Origin: an uncultured Myxococcales bacterium
GTDB taxonomy: Bacteria > Myxococcota_A > UBA9042 > DTJE01
Direction: 5' to 3'
Assembly (NCBI GenBank): GCA_903936705.1
Contig: CAIZWN010000075.1
Coordinates: forward strand, 1 to 64,000
Length of the DNA: 64,000 nucleotides
The notes below the pieces were generated by a model. That model made no database searches and was not told where the DNA came from. It saw only the letters and a program-made list of their open reading frames with translations. Both the position numbers and the translations under genes were made by a program. Below, one piece after another: positions 44,647 to 52,567 of this stretch. Numbering within the stretch: position 1 is the stretch's first letter; the number at the start of each line of letters is the position of its first letter.

Positions 44647-46683
44647 CTAGCGAGTCGAATTCCACCAGGACACAAGCCGATCGCCGATCGCCTGCGAAGT
44701 GAAGCCGAATTCCTCGTTCAGCACGTTGGCCGGGCCGCAGGCGCCGAAGTGGTCAAGGCCGAGGACCGTGCCGTTGCTTCCGGCCAACTGCCACCAACCT
44801 ACGGACGAACCGGCCTCGACGACGGCCACCGGAATCCCCTTGGGAAGAATGGACAGCCTGTATTCAACGTCCTGCGCGCGGAAGCGCTCCAGCGACGGCA
44901 TTGAAACGATGCGAATCCGGATGCCGGCATCCGCCTCGACCGCTGCAGCAGCCTCCATGCAGGAAGCGACCTCGCTGCCAGTCGCGACAACGATCAAGTC
45001 GGGCTGATTTCCGGCGGCGCAGTCCCGCACAACGCTGGCACCACGAAGGGCAGCATCAATGCCATTGCCGGACGGCCGATCAAAGGCCGGAACAGCCTGG
45101 CGAGTCGTCACGATGCAGGTAGGCCCGTGGTCACGGGCCAGCGCGTACGACCATGCCGCGGCAACCTCGACTGGGTCGGCTGGCCTGAACACGGTCATCC
45201 CCGGAATCGAACGCAGCATCCACAAGTGCTCGATGGGCTGATGAGTAGGACCGTCCTCGCCTACATGGAACGAGTCGTGGCTGAACACAAAGATCGACGG
45301 GATCTCCATCAGGGCAGCAAGGCGCAAAGCCGGACGCAGGTAGTCACAAAAGACCAGGAACGTCGATCCATAGACCCTGAACGATCCCTGAAGGGTCATG
45401 CCATTGACGGCAGCGCCCATCGCATGCTCGCGAATGCCAAAATGCAGCGTCCGGCCCGCGAAATCGCCGCGAACGACGCTTCCGCCGCCATCGATCCAGG
45501 TCATGTTTGACGGGCCCAGATCGGCCGAACCGCCGACAAGACTGGGCAGGCAACCGGCAGCCGCCTGAAGCGCGCGTGACGCCTGGTTGCGCGTAGCCTT
45601 GCCAGCGTCCTTGGACGCAGCCACAAGCAGAAGGGACGCCAGGTCGTCGGGAGTCTCGGTGGAATTCATCGAATCAAGATTGGCAGCAAGGTCCGGGTGC
45701 GCAGTCCTCCATGCATCGAAATCCCGCTCCCACGACAACCGACGAGCAACGCAGGCATCCTTCACCTGCGCGAAGTACGCACGCACATCGTCGGGGACCA
45801 GGAATGTCGGTTCAAGCGGCCAATCCAGCTTCACCTTGGTCAGGCGCACTTCCTCGGCCCCGAGAGGCGCACCGTGGCTTGCTTCCGAACCTTCGCGCGT
45901 GGCGGCGCCATGGGCGATGACCGTCCTGGCTATCACCAGCGAAGGACGATTGACTTCGGCCGCCGCAATATCCAGGGCCATTTCAACGCCGGCTGCGTCA
46001 TACCCGTCAACCGACTGCACGTGCCAGCCCATCGCGGCAAAGCGGGCCGCGATATCCTCGCCCTGCGAAAGGTCTGTCGCACCCTCGATGGTTATCCGGT
46101 TCGAATCGTAGACGACAATCAGATTGCCAAGCCCAAGATTTCCGGCCAGCGACGCAGCCTCGTAGGTGATGCCTTCCATCATGTCGCCATCGCTGGACAG
46201 CACGTAGACGCGATAATCACCCGGCAGCGCAGGCCCGTCCGATCCCATGCGCGCAGAAAGCATCCTTCCGGACAGGGCCATGCCCACCGCGGTTGCAAAC
46301 CCCTGCCCCAGCGGGCCTGTGGTGGTCTCTACCCCGGGGCACACGCCGCGCTCGGGGTGTCCCGCGGCCCGTGAATGCCGCTGCCGAAAGCGCTTCAGTT
46401 CGTCCAACCTCAAGTCGTAGCCGGTAAGGTGAAGCATCGAGTACAGCAGCATCGAGGCATGCCCGACGGACAGGACGAACCGGTCGCGACCCGGCCAGTC
46501 GGGATGCGTCGGATCGAATCGCATGGCCCGCGTCCACAACACCAGCGCCAGATCGGCGGCGCCCATGGGAGTGCCCGGATGGCCGGATTTCGACAACTCG
46601 ATCGCATCGACCGCCAGCATCTGGATGGTGCGCACGATTTTGCCGCGCAATTCGGCGTCAGGAATCTGGGCCAGATCGGCCAT
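44647..46683 (-). CDS. tkt: Transketolase
   Basis: The enzyme transfers two-carbon units between sugar phosphates (pentose phosphate pathway) using thiamine diphosphate. The 678-residue length is standard. Features: SGHPGTPMGAADLALVLW near the N-terminus, TGPLGQGFATAVGMA, the cofactor motif SSDGDMMEGITYEAASLAG with Asn in DSNRITIEG, and the catalytic-site blocks FGIREHAMGAAVNGM and THDSFHVGEDGPTHQPIEHL (here HDSFHVGEDGPTHQPIEHL). The ATG follows GGAGG. It is the last gene of an HDAC-panB-panC-tkt run on the minus strand. Confidence 0.97.
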   Translation of the reverse strand: MADLAQIPDAELRGKIVRTIQMLAVDAIELSKSGHPGTPMGAADLALVLWTRAMRFDPTHPDWPGRDRFVLSVGHASMLLYSMLHLTGYDLRLDELKRFRQRHSRAAGHPERGVCPGVETTTGPLGQGFATAVGMALSGRMLSARMGSDGPALPGDYRVYVLSSDGDMMEGITYEAASLAGNLGLGNLIVVYDSNRITIEGATDLSQGEDIAARFAAMGWHVQSVDGYDAAGVEMALDIAAAEVNRPSLVIARTVIAHGAATREGSEASHGAPLGAEEVRLTKVKLDWPLEPTFLVPDDVRAYFAQVKDACVARRLSWERDFDAWRTAHPDLAANLDSMNSTETPDDLASLLLVAASKDAGKATRNQASRALQAAAGCLPSLVGGSADLGPSNMTWIDGGGSVVRGDFAGRTLHFGIREHAMGAAVNGMTLQGSFRVYGSTFLVFCDYLRPALRLAALMEIPSIFVFSHDSFHVGEDGPTHQPIEHLWMLRSIPGMTVFRPADPVEVAAAWSYALARDHGPTCIVTTRQAVPAFDRPSGNGIDAALRGASVVRDCAAGNQPDLIVVATGSEVASCMEAAAAVEADAGIRIRIVSMPSLERFRAQDVEYRLSILPKGIPVAVVEAGSSVGWWQLAGSNGTVLGLDHFGACGPANVLNEEFGFTSQAIGDRLVSWWNSTR

Positions 46684-46707
46684 TGCAAATACCTCCGGGG
46701 GCCACGC

Positions 46708-47583
46708 CTACGGCGCGGGATGGGCGGTCTGGGGTATCGCACCCGGAACCGCGATCAGATTGTCGATGAGGCGGGTGACTCCCAGTCGCACCGCCGCTAT
46801 CACCAGCACCAGATGATCTACGTTGGAAACATCGTCCAGGGTGTCGGGGTCGCACATGTTCAGGTATTCCACTGTAAATCCAGCAGACTCAAGGGCGCTG
46901 CGGCCCTCGGCAATCAGTTGGGCCGAGTCGGTCGCACCCAAAGCGACCTTGGCGCCAACCGATCGCAGTGTGGCGTACAGCGCCGGGGCAATAGCCCGAT
47001 CGCCTGGCGACAGATAGCGATTCCTGGACGACATGGCCAACCCGTCAGTCTCACGAACAGTCGGATGCCGCAGAATCCGAACGCCAAGGTCCAGGTCGGC
47101 AGCCATTCGCTCGATGACTCGCACCTGCTGGAAATCCTTGAGTCCGAACACCGCAATGTCGGGACGGACGACTCCGAAAAGCTTGGCCACAACCAAGGCA
47201 ACCCCCCCGAAATGACAGGTGCGGGACAAACCGCACAAGTGGTTCGGCAATCGCGCCAGTTCAACCGACGTCTGAAAGCCGGAAGGATACATTCCCGAAA
47301 CCGATGGTACCCACACAGCATCGACCTTCAGTCCGGCCAGAGATCGCAGGTCGGTGTCCAGGTCGCGCGGATAGCGATCGAAGTCCTCGGATGGACCGAA
47401 CTGCGTCGGGTTCACAAAGATGCTGACGACAACACGCGACGCCTCGCGTGACGCCGCGGTAACAAGCGCCAGATGGCCCTCGTGCAACGCCCCCATCGTC
47501 GGAACAAGGGCAACGGTCTCCCCCGACATCTGCCAGTGACGGGACAGTTGCCGCATTTCAGGCGCGCTGTGAACGACGTTCAA
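46708..47583 (-). CDS. panC: Pantothenate synthetase
   Basis: PanC joins pantoate and beta-alanine with ATP. The start codon is TTG, supported by AGGAGGGCC 3-8 bp upstream. ATP-site motifs PTMGALHEGHLALV and SSRNRYLSP are intact, as is FVNPTQFGPSEDFDRYPR. Two usually conserved spots differ: the common RPGHF is RTCHF here and GEKD is GLKD (the Lys and the later Gln are kept). The 291-residue length is normal. It lies 18 bp after panB and 24 bp before tkt. Confidence 0.95.
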   Translation of the reverse strand: MNVVHSAPEMRQLSRHWQMSGETVALVPTMGALHEGHLALVTAASREASRVVVSIFVNPTQFGPSEDFDRYPRDLDTDLRSLAGLKVDAVWVPSVSGMYPSGFQTSVELARLPNHLCGLSRTCHFGGVALVVAKLFGVVRPDIAVFGLKDFQQVRVIERMAADLDLGVRILRHPTVRETDGLAMSSRNRYLSPGDRAIAPALYATLRSVGAKVALGATDSAQLIAEGRSALESAGFTVEYLNMCDPDTLDDVSNVDHLVLVIAAVRLGVTRLIDNLIAVPGAIPQTAHPAP

Positions 47584-47601
47584 ATGGCCCTCCTGACGGA
47601 A

Positions 47602-48402
47602 TCAAAACGAATGGGCGTCGTCCGGGAAAGTCCCCTCGCGAACCTCGCGGGAATAGGCTGACAGTGCGTCCCTGACACGGACTGACAGCCGATCGTACTT
47701 TTTCAGGAACGTAGGCGCGAAGCCGTCGTCCAGTCCCAGCAGATCGTACAACACAAGCACCTGACCGTCGCAGTTGGACGAGGCCCCGATGCCGATGGTC
47801 GGAACCGGCACCGCCTGGGTAATCCGCAGCGCCAGTTCAGCCGGTATGGATTCGAGCACCATGGAATAGACTCCAGCCTCGACCAGACAGCGCGCATCGG
47901 CCATCAGTCGCTCGGCCGCCGAATCCGATCTCCCCTGGACCTTGAAACCACCGAACTGATGCACCGATTGAGGGGTCAACCCAAGATGACCCATTACAGG
48001 AATCCCGGCATCAACAATCCGGCGGATTGCAGGCGCCGAGCGCTCGCCGCCTTCAAGCTTGACGGCATGGGCGCCACCCTCCACCACAAGACGCCCGGCA
48101 TTTCGCAGTGCCTCGTCGTCGTTGACCTGGTAGGAAAGAAAGGGCATGTCGGCTACCAGGTGGCTTGCGGTCAGCCCGCGCGCAACGCAGCGAGTGTGGT
48201 AGATGACGTCATCCAGGCTTACGGGAAGCGTGCTTTGTTGCCCCTGGATCACCATGCCCAGCGAATCGCCTACCAGGACAAGGTCGATACCAACGGACTC
48301 CAGAAGTTTTGCAAAAGTGGCGTCATAACACGTAACCATGACCAGTTTCGGCCCCCGCTTGCGGGCCAGAATCTCGGGTGCGGTCAGTGCCTTGGAAGCC
48401 AT
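47602..48402 (-). CDS. panB: 3-methyl-2-oxobutanoate hydroxymethyltransferase
   Basis: PanB makes ketopantoate from alpha-ketoisovalerate and methylene-tetrahydrofolate. The 266-residue protein from the ATG at 48402 (AGGGG upstream) starts at the family's usual position. It shows MVTCYDATFAKLLESVGID, LVGDSLGMVIQGQQSTLPV (metal Asp), AVKLEGGERSAPAIRRIV, PVMGHLGLTPQSVHQFGGF and GIGASSNCDGQVLVLYD. A longer in-frame version reaching 48582 overlaps the gene upstream and is not used. It is paired with panC; panD and panE are not in the window. Confidence 0.97.
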   Translation of the reverse strand: MASKALTAPEILARKRGPKLVMVTCYDATFAKLLESVGIDLVLVGDSLGMVIQGQQSTLPVSLDDVIYHTRCVARGLTASHLVADMPFLSYQVNDDEALRNAGRLVVEGGAHAVKLEGGERSAPAIRRIVDAGIPVMGHLGLTPQSVHQFGGFKVQGRSDSAAERLMADARCLVEAGVYSMVLESIPAELALRITQAVPVPTIGIGASSNCDGQVLVLYDLLGLDDGFAPTFLKKYDRLSVRVRDALSAYSREVREGTFPDDAHSF

Positions 48403-48466
48403 CGAAGCCCCTGTTGAATGACGCGGGAAAGAGCGTATCGCAACGCAGTGCTGGCGACAAGGCTCC

Positions 48467-49504
48467 CTATATATCGAAATGTTGTCGGTAGACAGGCAGA
48501 TGGCGCAGCGCGTCACCCATGGGCAGATCGTCCAGGATGCCCTTGATCGCGGGAACCTTCTGCGTGGACGCCATGGCACCAAGACAAGCCATCACGCCGT
48601 CCCTGAGGCCAACGATGCTGTAACCGCCCTCCAGCAGCATGACCAACCTGCCACCGCACAGCCTGTCGGCAGCAGCCCGCAGATGAGAAGCGATGCGCGA
48701 GAAGCCCTGCGCCGTCACATCCATGCTTCCAAGGACGTCACCTGCAAAGATGTCAAACCCTGCCGACACGATAATCATCTGCGGCTTGAAGCGTTCCAGA
48801 AGGCGCACCACCAATCCACCGTAAATCGCATCGAATTCGGGATCCCCGTGACCCGGCGCAAGAGGGATGTTGACGTTGCAGCCCACGCCCTTCCCTTCCC
48901 CGGTCTCGTCGGCCGCACCCGTGCCTGGGTAGCCCGGTGACTGATGAGTGGAAATTACCAGCACCGAGGGGTCCTTGTAGAAGATGGACTGTGTCCCGTT
49001 GCCGTGATGCACGTCGAAATCCACAATTGCGACCCGATCAAGGCGCAGGCTGTCCCGGGCAAACCTGGCAACGATGGCCGCGTTGTTGAAAAGACAAAAC
49101 CCCATTGCCCTCGAGGCATCTGCATGGTGGCCTGGCGGCCGCACCAGTGCGAAACCATTTGACACCTCGCCGACCGCGACAGCCTCCGAAAGCGCAATGG
49201 CGGCACCAGCTGCATGCATGGCGGCCTCGAAGGACCGGGGACCAGCAGTCGTGTCCAGGTCCAGGGCCACCGTGCGCCCCGCCGTCGACATGATGCGACG
49301 GTAGTGTTCGGGCGTGTGGACGGCGGTTATCTCGGCGGGAAGCGCCCGGCGACCGTCAAGCATCCTTACGCCCAGGTCACGAACATCGGAGGTCATCATC
49401 ATCTCCAGAAGGACCTGCAGACGTTTGGGAGTTTCTGGATGATGACGACCCATGTCGTGAGCCAGGCACGCAGGGTCCACGACCACGCCAGTCCGGAACG
49501 CCAT
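48467..49504 (-). CDS. Histone deacetylase-like amidohydrolase
   Basis: This 345-residue protein of the arginase/HDAC superfamily probably removes acetyl or similar acyl groups from small amines or lysines; the substrate is unknown. The zinc site is complete: VDFDVHHGNGTQ (Asp, His) and SAGFDIFAGD (Asp). The catalytic His-His is in RPPGHHADASRAMGFCLFNN. The start MAFRTGVVVDPACLAHDMGRHHPE follows GGAGGAAACC. It begins the minus-strand run with panB, 64 bp upstream of it, and is divergent from the Skp-like gene. A role in protein deacetylation is possible but unproven. Confidence 0.93.
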   Translation of the reverse strand: MAFRTGVVVDPACLAHDMGRHHPETPKRLQVLLEMMMTSDVRDLGVRMLDGRRALPAEITAVHTPEHYRRIMSTAGRTVALDLDTTAGPRSFEAAMHAAGAAIALSEAVAVGEVSNGFALVRPPGHHADASRAMGFCLFNNAAIVARFARDSLRLDRVAIVDFDVHHGNGTQSIFYKDPSVLVISTHQSPGYPGTGAADETGEGKGVGCNVNIPLAPGHGDPEFDAIYGGLVVRLLERFKPQMIIVSAGFDIFAGDVLGSMDVTAQGFSRIASHLRAAADRLCGGRLVMLLEGGYSIVGLRDGVMACLGAMASTQKVPAIKGILDDLPMGDALRHLPVYRQHFDI

Positions 49505-49652
49505 GGTTTCCTCCGGTTGTCGCTTTCTGAACGAGGATCATTGTCCGCCCGCGCCTCTGGCCCCGTCAAGGGCAGGTGGGAATGAACGGCACGACTGCGT
49601 GTTGGCGGATGAACGCGCGCTACAACTGCCATGGCGAAGGTAGCTGCTGCGG

Positions 49653-49681
49653 TTGACTTGGATTCGGGTTTCGCGGAAAAT
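49653..49681 (+). promoter_or_regulatory. Predicted promoter overlapping a short dyad (Skp-like gene)
   Basis: TTGACT (49653-49658), a 17-bp spacer and GAAAAT (49676-49681) lie 35 bp before the ATG. A perfect dyad CGCGGA-AAA-TCCGCG (49672-49686) overlaps the -10 box and could be an operator. Confidence 0.4.
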
Positions 49682-49715
49682 CCGCGTGCCCTTGATAGGA
49701 TGCCGGAGGAATTTG

Positions 49716-50234
49716 ATGAGACTGACGACGATCGTGGGATGTGTCGCTGTGTTGGGAATGCTGGCCTCTGCGCCTGCGAAGGCCCAGACCTTGAAAATCG
49801 GCTACGTCGATCTGCAGGAAGCACTTTCCGGCACCACCGATGGCAAGGCAATCAAGGTCAAGCTGGAACGCCTGCTGAAGGACAAGCAGCGCGAGTTCGA
49901 CAAGATGCAGGAGGACGTCAAGCTGATCAAGGACGAGATCGAGACACAGGGCGCCATGATGAAGGACGACCTGCGGAACAAGAAGATCCAGGAATACCAG
50001 AAGCGGATGGCCGAGCTTCAGGAATTCTACATGGGTAACCAGAAGGAACTGGCCGACGAGGAGGCCAAGCTTACGAAGCCTCTGCTGGACAGATTCGAAA
50101 AGGTCCTGAAGCAGATCGGAAAATCCGAAAACTACACATTGATTCTGCCTTCGGCGGCTGTCGTTTATGGCCAGCCATCCCTTGACCTTACGGCCCGACT
50201 GGTGACCATGATCAATTCCGGAGCCGGAAAATAG
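49716..50234 (+). CDS. Skp/OmpH-family periplasmic chaperone
   Basis: This 172-residue protein starts at the ATG at 49716 after GGAGGAATTTG and has a signal peptide (cleavage after APAKA, residue 23). The mature N-terminus LKIGYVDLQEAL is the family's signature start. A long charged coiled coil follows (about residues 55-125, rich in Lys and Glu), then a short beta C-terminus (YTLILPSAAVVYGQP). Skp holds unfolded outer-membrane proteins as a trimer in the periplasm. It lacks the usual bamA neighbour. The rhomboid-like gene follows 55 bp later. Confidence 0.9.
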   Translation: MRLTTIVGCVAVLGMLASAPAKAQTLKIGYVDLQEALSGTTDGKAIKVKLERLLKDKQREFDKMQEDVKLIKDEIETQGAMMKDDLRNKKIQEYQKRMAELQEFYMGNQKELADEEAKLTKPLLDRFEKVLKQIGKSENYTLILPSAAVVYGQPSLDLTARLVTMINSGAGK

Positions 50235-50289
50235 GCATTCCATCAGCCCGACGGGCCAACTGCCCGTCCGGCCTTGAACCCGGAGGTCC

Positions 50290-50961
50290 ATGCGCGGTGG
50301 GCTGATCACGTCCGTCCGGCGCTGGTATCAGGGCCTTCCACCAGCCACAGCGGCAATTCTCGCGGGCCTCGCTGGCTCGTACCTTGTTCTTGTCGCAATC
50401 CGCATTGCCTCGATTGAAACTTTTGACATGGTTATCGGCTGGCTGACCCTGGTTCCGGGATCGGCATGGCAGCGTCCATGGACGATATTGACGATGATCC
50501 TGGTCCACTTCGATCCGTTCCATGCCCTGTTCAATTTGCTGTCGATCGCATCGATGGGCCCGTGGATCGAACGAACCATCGGACGCCAACGATATCTGCA
50601 ACTGCTGCTGGCCTGCGTCGTCACAGGTTCAATACTGACCGTCGGAATCTACTGGCCGACAGGATCGATGAGGCCGGTATTTGGCGCCACCGGCGCTGCC
50701 TTGGGTCTTATGACCGCATTCTCGCTGCTGTTTCCCGAGGCTGAACTCCGGTTTTGGTTTGCCGCGCCTTTGAAGGCAAAGAATCTCGTCTGGTTGATCG
50801 TTGGAATGGAAACAATCTTCCTGCTGGGTGGCATGTCAATTGACGTACCCGTCCACTTCGGCGGCATGGTGGCGGCCTGGGCATTTCTGCGCAAGCCCTG
50901 GAAGCCAGCCTATATCCGGCGCATTGCCCTTAAGCTTCGCCGACTGAGGGGAAACCGGTGA
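50290..50961 (+). CDS. Rhomboid-like membrane protein with Thr at the catalytic Ser position
   Basis: This 223-residue protein has about six membrane helices. The second-helix block HFDPFHALFNLLSIASMGPWIER matches rhomboids (His, Asn and Gly positions). The fourth-helix block is FGATGAALGL, where active rhomboids have GxSG; codon 3 of the motif is ACC (Thr). The last-helix His is present (VPVHFGGMVAAW). It is therefore either a pseudoprotease or a Thr-dependent variant. GGAGGTCC precedes the ATG. The stop overlaps the next start (GTGA), so it is coupled to the TMTC-like gene. Confidence 0.85.
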   Translation: MRGGLITSVRRWYQGLPPATAAILAGLAGSYLVLVAIRIASIETFDMVIGWLTLVPGSAWQRPWTILTMILVHFDPFHALFNLLSIASMGPWIERTIGRQRYLQLLLACVVTGSILTVGIYWPTGSMRPVFGATGAALGLMTAFSLLFPEAELRFWFAAPLKAKNLVWLIVGMETIFLLGGMSIDVPVHFGGMVAAWAFLRKPWKPAYIRRIALKLRRLRGNR

Positions 50962-52535
50962 GCCGGCGCACTCTCCCCGCGATCGCCTTGATTGTCCTGG
51001 TTACCGCAGTCGCCTATGCACGCACGTTTGACAACTGGTTTGCCTGGGATGACGGATATATCGTCCTGGACAACCCCGCGATTCAGGACCTTGCAAACAT
51101 CCCGAACCTGTTCGTAAAACCTTGGGCCGCTGGAACCACCAACGACCTTGGCGCCCGCCAGAACGCACCCTACTTCCGGCCGCTGGCACTGGCCTCGATG
51201 GCGCTTGACTGGGCTATTGCCGGTCCCGATCCCGTCGTTTTTCATGCTACCAACCTACTGCTGCACCTGGCATCTGCGCTGTTTTTTTGGGGTTGGTTGC
51301 GTCGCCTTCTGGGCCGCGGCAAGGACGATCCGGGTCCAGCCGGTGACCGGGGGCCTTTGCTGGCCTTGATCGGAGCGCTGTTGTGGGCGGTCCATCCGGT
51401 TCATTCCGAGGCTGTGGACGTTGTTACCTACCGCACCACGCTGCTTTCCGGGCTTGCGATGTTCGCCAGCCTTCGCCTTCTTACTCCGGCGGCACGCCTT
51501 GATCGTTTCGGCACGACCGAGACCACGGCAGCAGCAATCGCAGCAGGGGCTGCCTGTTTTGCAGCGGGCCTGCTGGCAAAGGAGACGACGTTAATCCTGC
51601 CGGCGCTGCTTATCATTTTCGACACTATCCTGGGCCGGATGTCATGGCGGCGGGTTGCCACGGTCTATGTCCCGCTGGTCGCAGTTGCAGCGGCATGGTG
51701 GGTAGTCCGGTCCGGCATCACCGGCGCGAATATTTATACATGGTTCGATGGGCTTACCGCATGGCAAACGACCTTGATGGTACCCAGGATTTTCTTCCTG
51801 TACGTCCGTCTGGCGCTGCTGCCATGGCCCCTTTGTCCCTTCTACGACTGGAATGTCCTTGGCGCGCCTGAGTCGGTGCTGGAGCCTGACATATTTGTAG
51901 GCGCTTTGCTGATGTTGACCATGGCCGCAGCAATACCGCTGCTGGCCCGTCGCGTCCCCCTGGCCGCTTTTGGACTGGCCTGGGCGTTTACTGCCCTGCT
52001 GCCTGTCTCGCACCTGATGCCATTTTTTGACGCCGCAGGTGACCGTTTTCTTTATGTTCCACTGGCTGGCTGGATCATCGCCATCCTGGGTATCGCCGCA
52101 GCTCTGCCTGCAACCCCAGTCCTTCGTGGAATTGGATTGTTTCTGCCCATGGTTGCCATCGTTTCATTCGGTATCGTCACCACTATTCGAACGGGCGATT
52201 GGCATGACAGCGAGACCGTACTAAAGGCCTCGATTCGCGACTTCCCTGAATCGGTGTCCGCGCACCTTGGGCTGGGGAGGCTGTATCTTGAAAGCCACCG
52301 TTCAGTTGAGGCGATTCCCGAACTGAGGGCGGCTGCTCTTGGCGCGCCCTCGCTGGCAATAGCAGTTGCGTTGCTGGCAGTGGCCGAGGGTCGTTCCGGG
52401 GACATCGCGGAAGCGAGACGCACGTTGAGGGATGCTCCCATGCCCGAACATGGATTGCCTTCGGCTGTCGAGATTGCCAGGTCGGAACTTGGACAGGCTG
52501 GAGAGTTCGAACTCATGCGCAGGATGGGTCTGTAG
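50958..52535 (+). CDS. TMTC-like membrane O-mannosyltransferase (second copy)
   Basis: This 525-residue multi-span protein is a paralogue of 27608-29326. The first loop carries the double acidic motif FAWDDGYIVLDNP; PYFRPLALASMALDW and NLLLHLASALFFW follow; HPVHSEAVDVVTYRTTLLSG matches the HPIHAEA block of the other copy. A short C-terminal TPR-like tail (SAHLGLGRLYLESHRSVEA) ends the protein. The family uses polyprenyl-phosphate mannose or a similar donor and acts on the outer membrane face. The GTG start overlaps the rhomboid-like stop. The carbamoyltransferase that follows suggests a shared sugar or surface-modification job, which is inference. Confidence 0.75.
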   Translation: MSRRTLPAIALIVLVTAVAYARTFDNWFAWDDGYIVLDNPAIQDLANIPNLFVKPWAAGTTNDLGARQNAPYFRPLALASMALDWAIAGPDPVVFHATNLLLHLASALFFWGWLRRLLGRGKDDPGPAGDRGPLLALIGALLWAVHPVHSEAVDVVTYRTTLLSGLAMFASLRLLTPAARLDRFGTTETTAAAIAAGAACFAAGLLAKETTLILPALLIIFDTILGRMSWRRVATVYVPLVAVAAAWWVVRSGITGANIYTWFDGLTAWQTTLMVPRIFFLYVRLALLPWPLCPFYDWNVLGAPESVLEPDIFVGALLMLTMAAAIPLLARRVPLAAFGLAWAFTALLPVSHLMPFFDAAGDRFLYVPLAGWIIAILGIAAALPATPVLRGIGLFLPMVAIVSFGIVTTIRTGDWHDSETVLKASIRDFPESVSAHLGLGRLYLESHRSVEAIPELRAAALGAPSLAIAVALLAVAEGRSGDIAEARRTLRDAPMPEHGLPSAVEIARSELGQAGEFELMRRMGL

Positions 52536-52567
52536 GATATGATTGTCGTTCTTTCGTGGAGGCTGAC

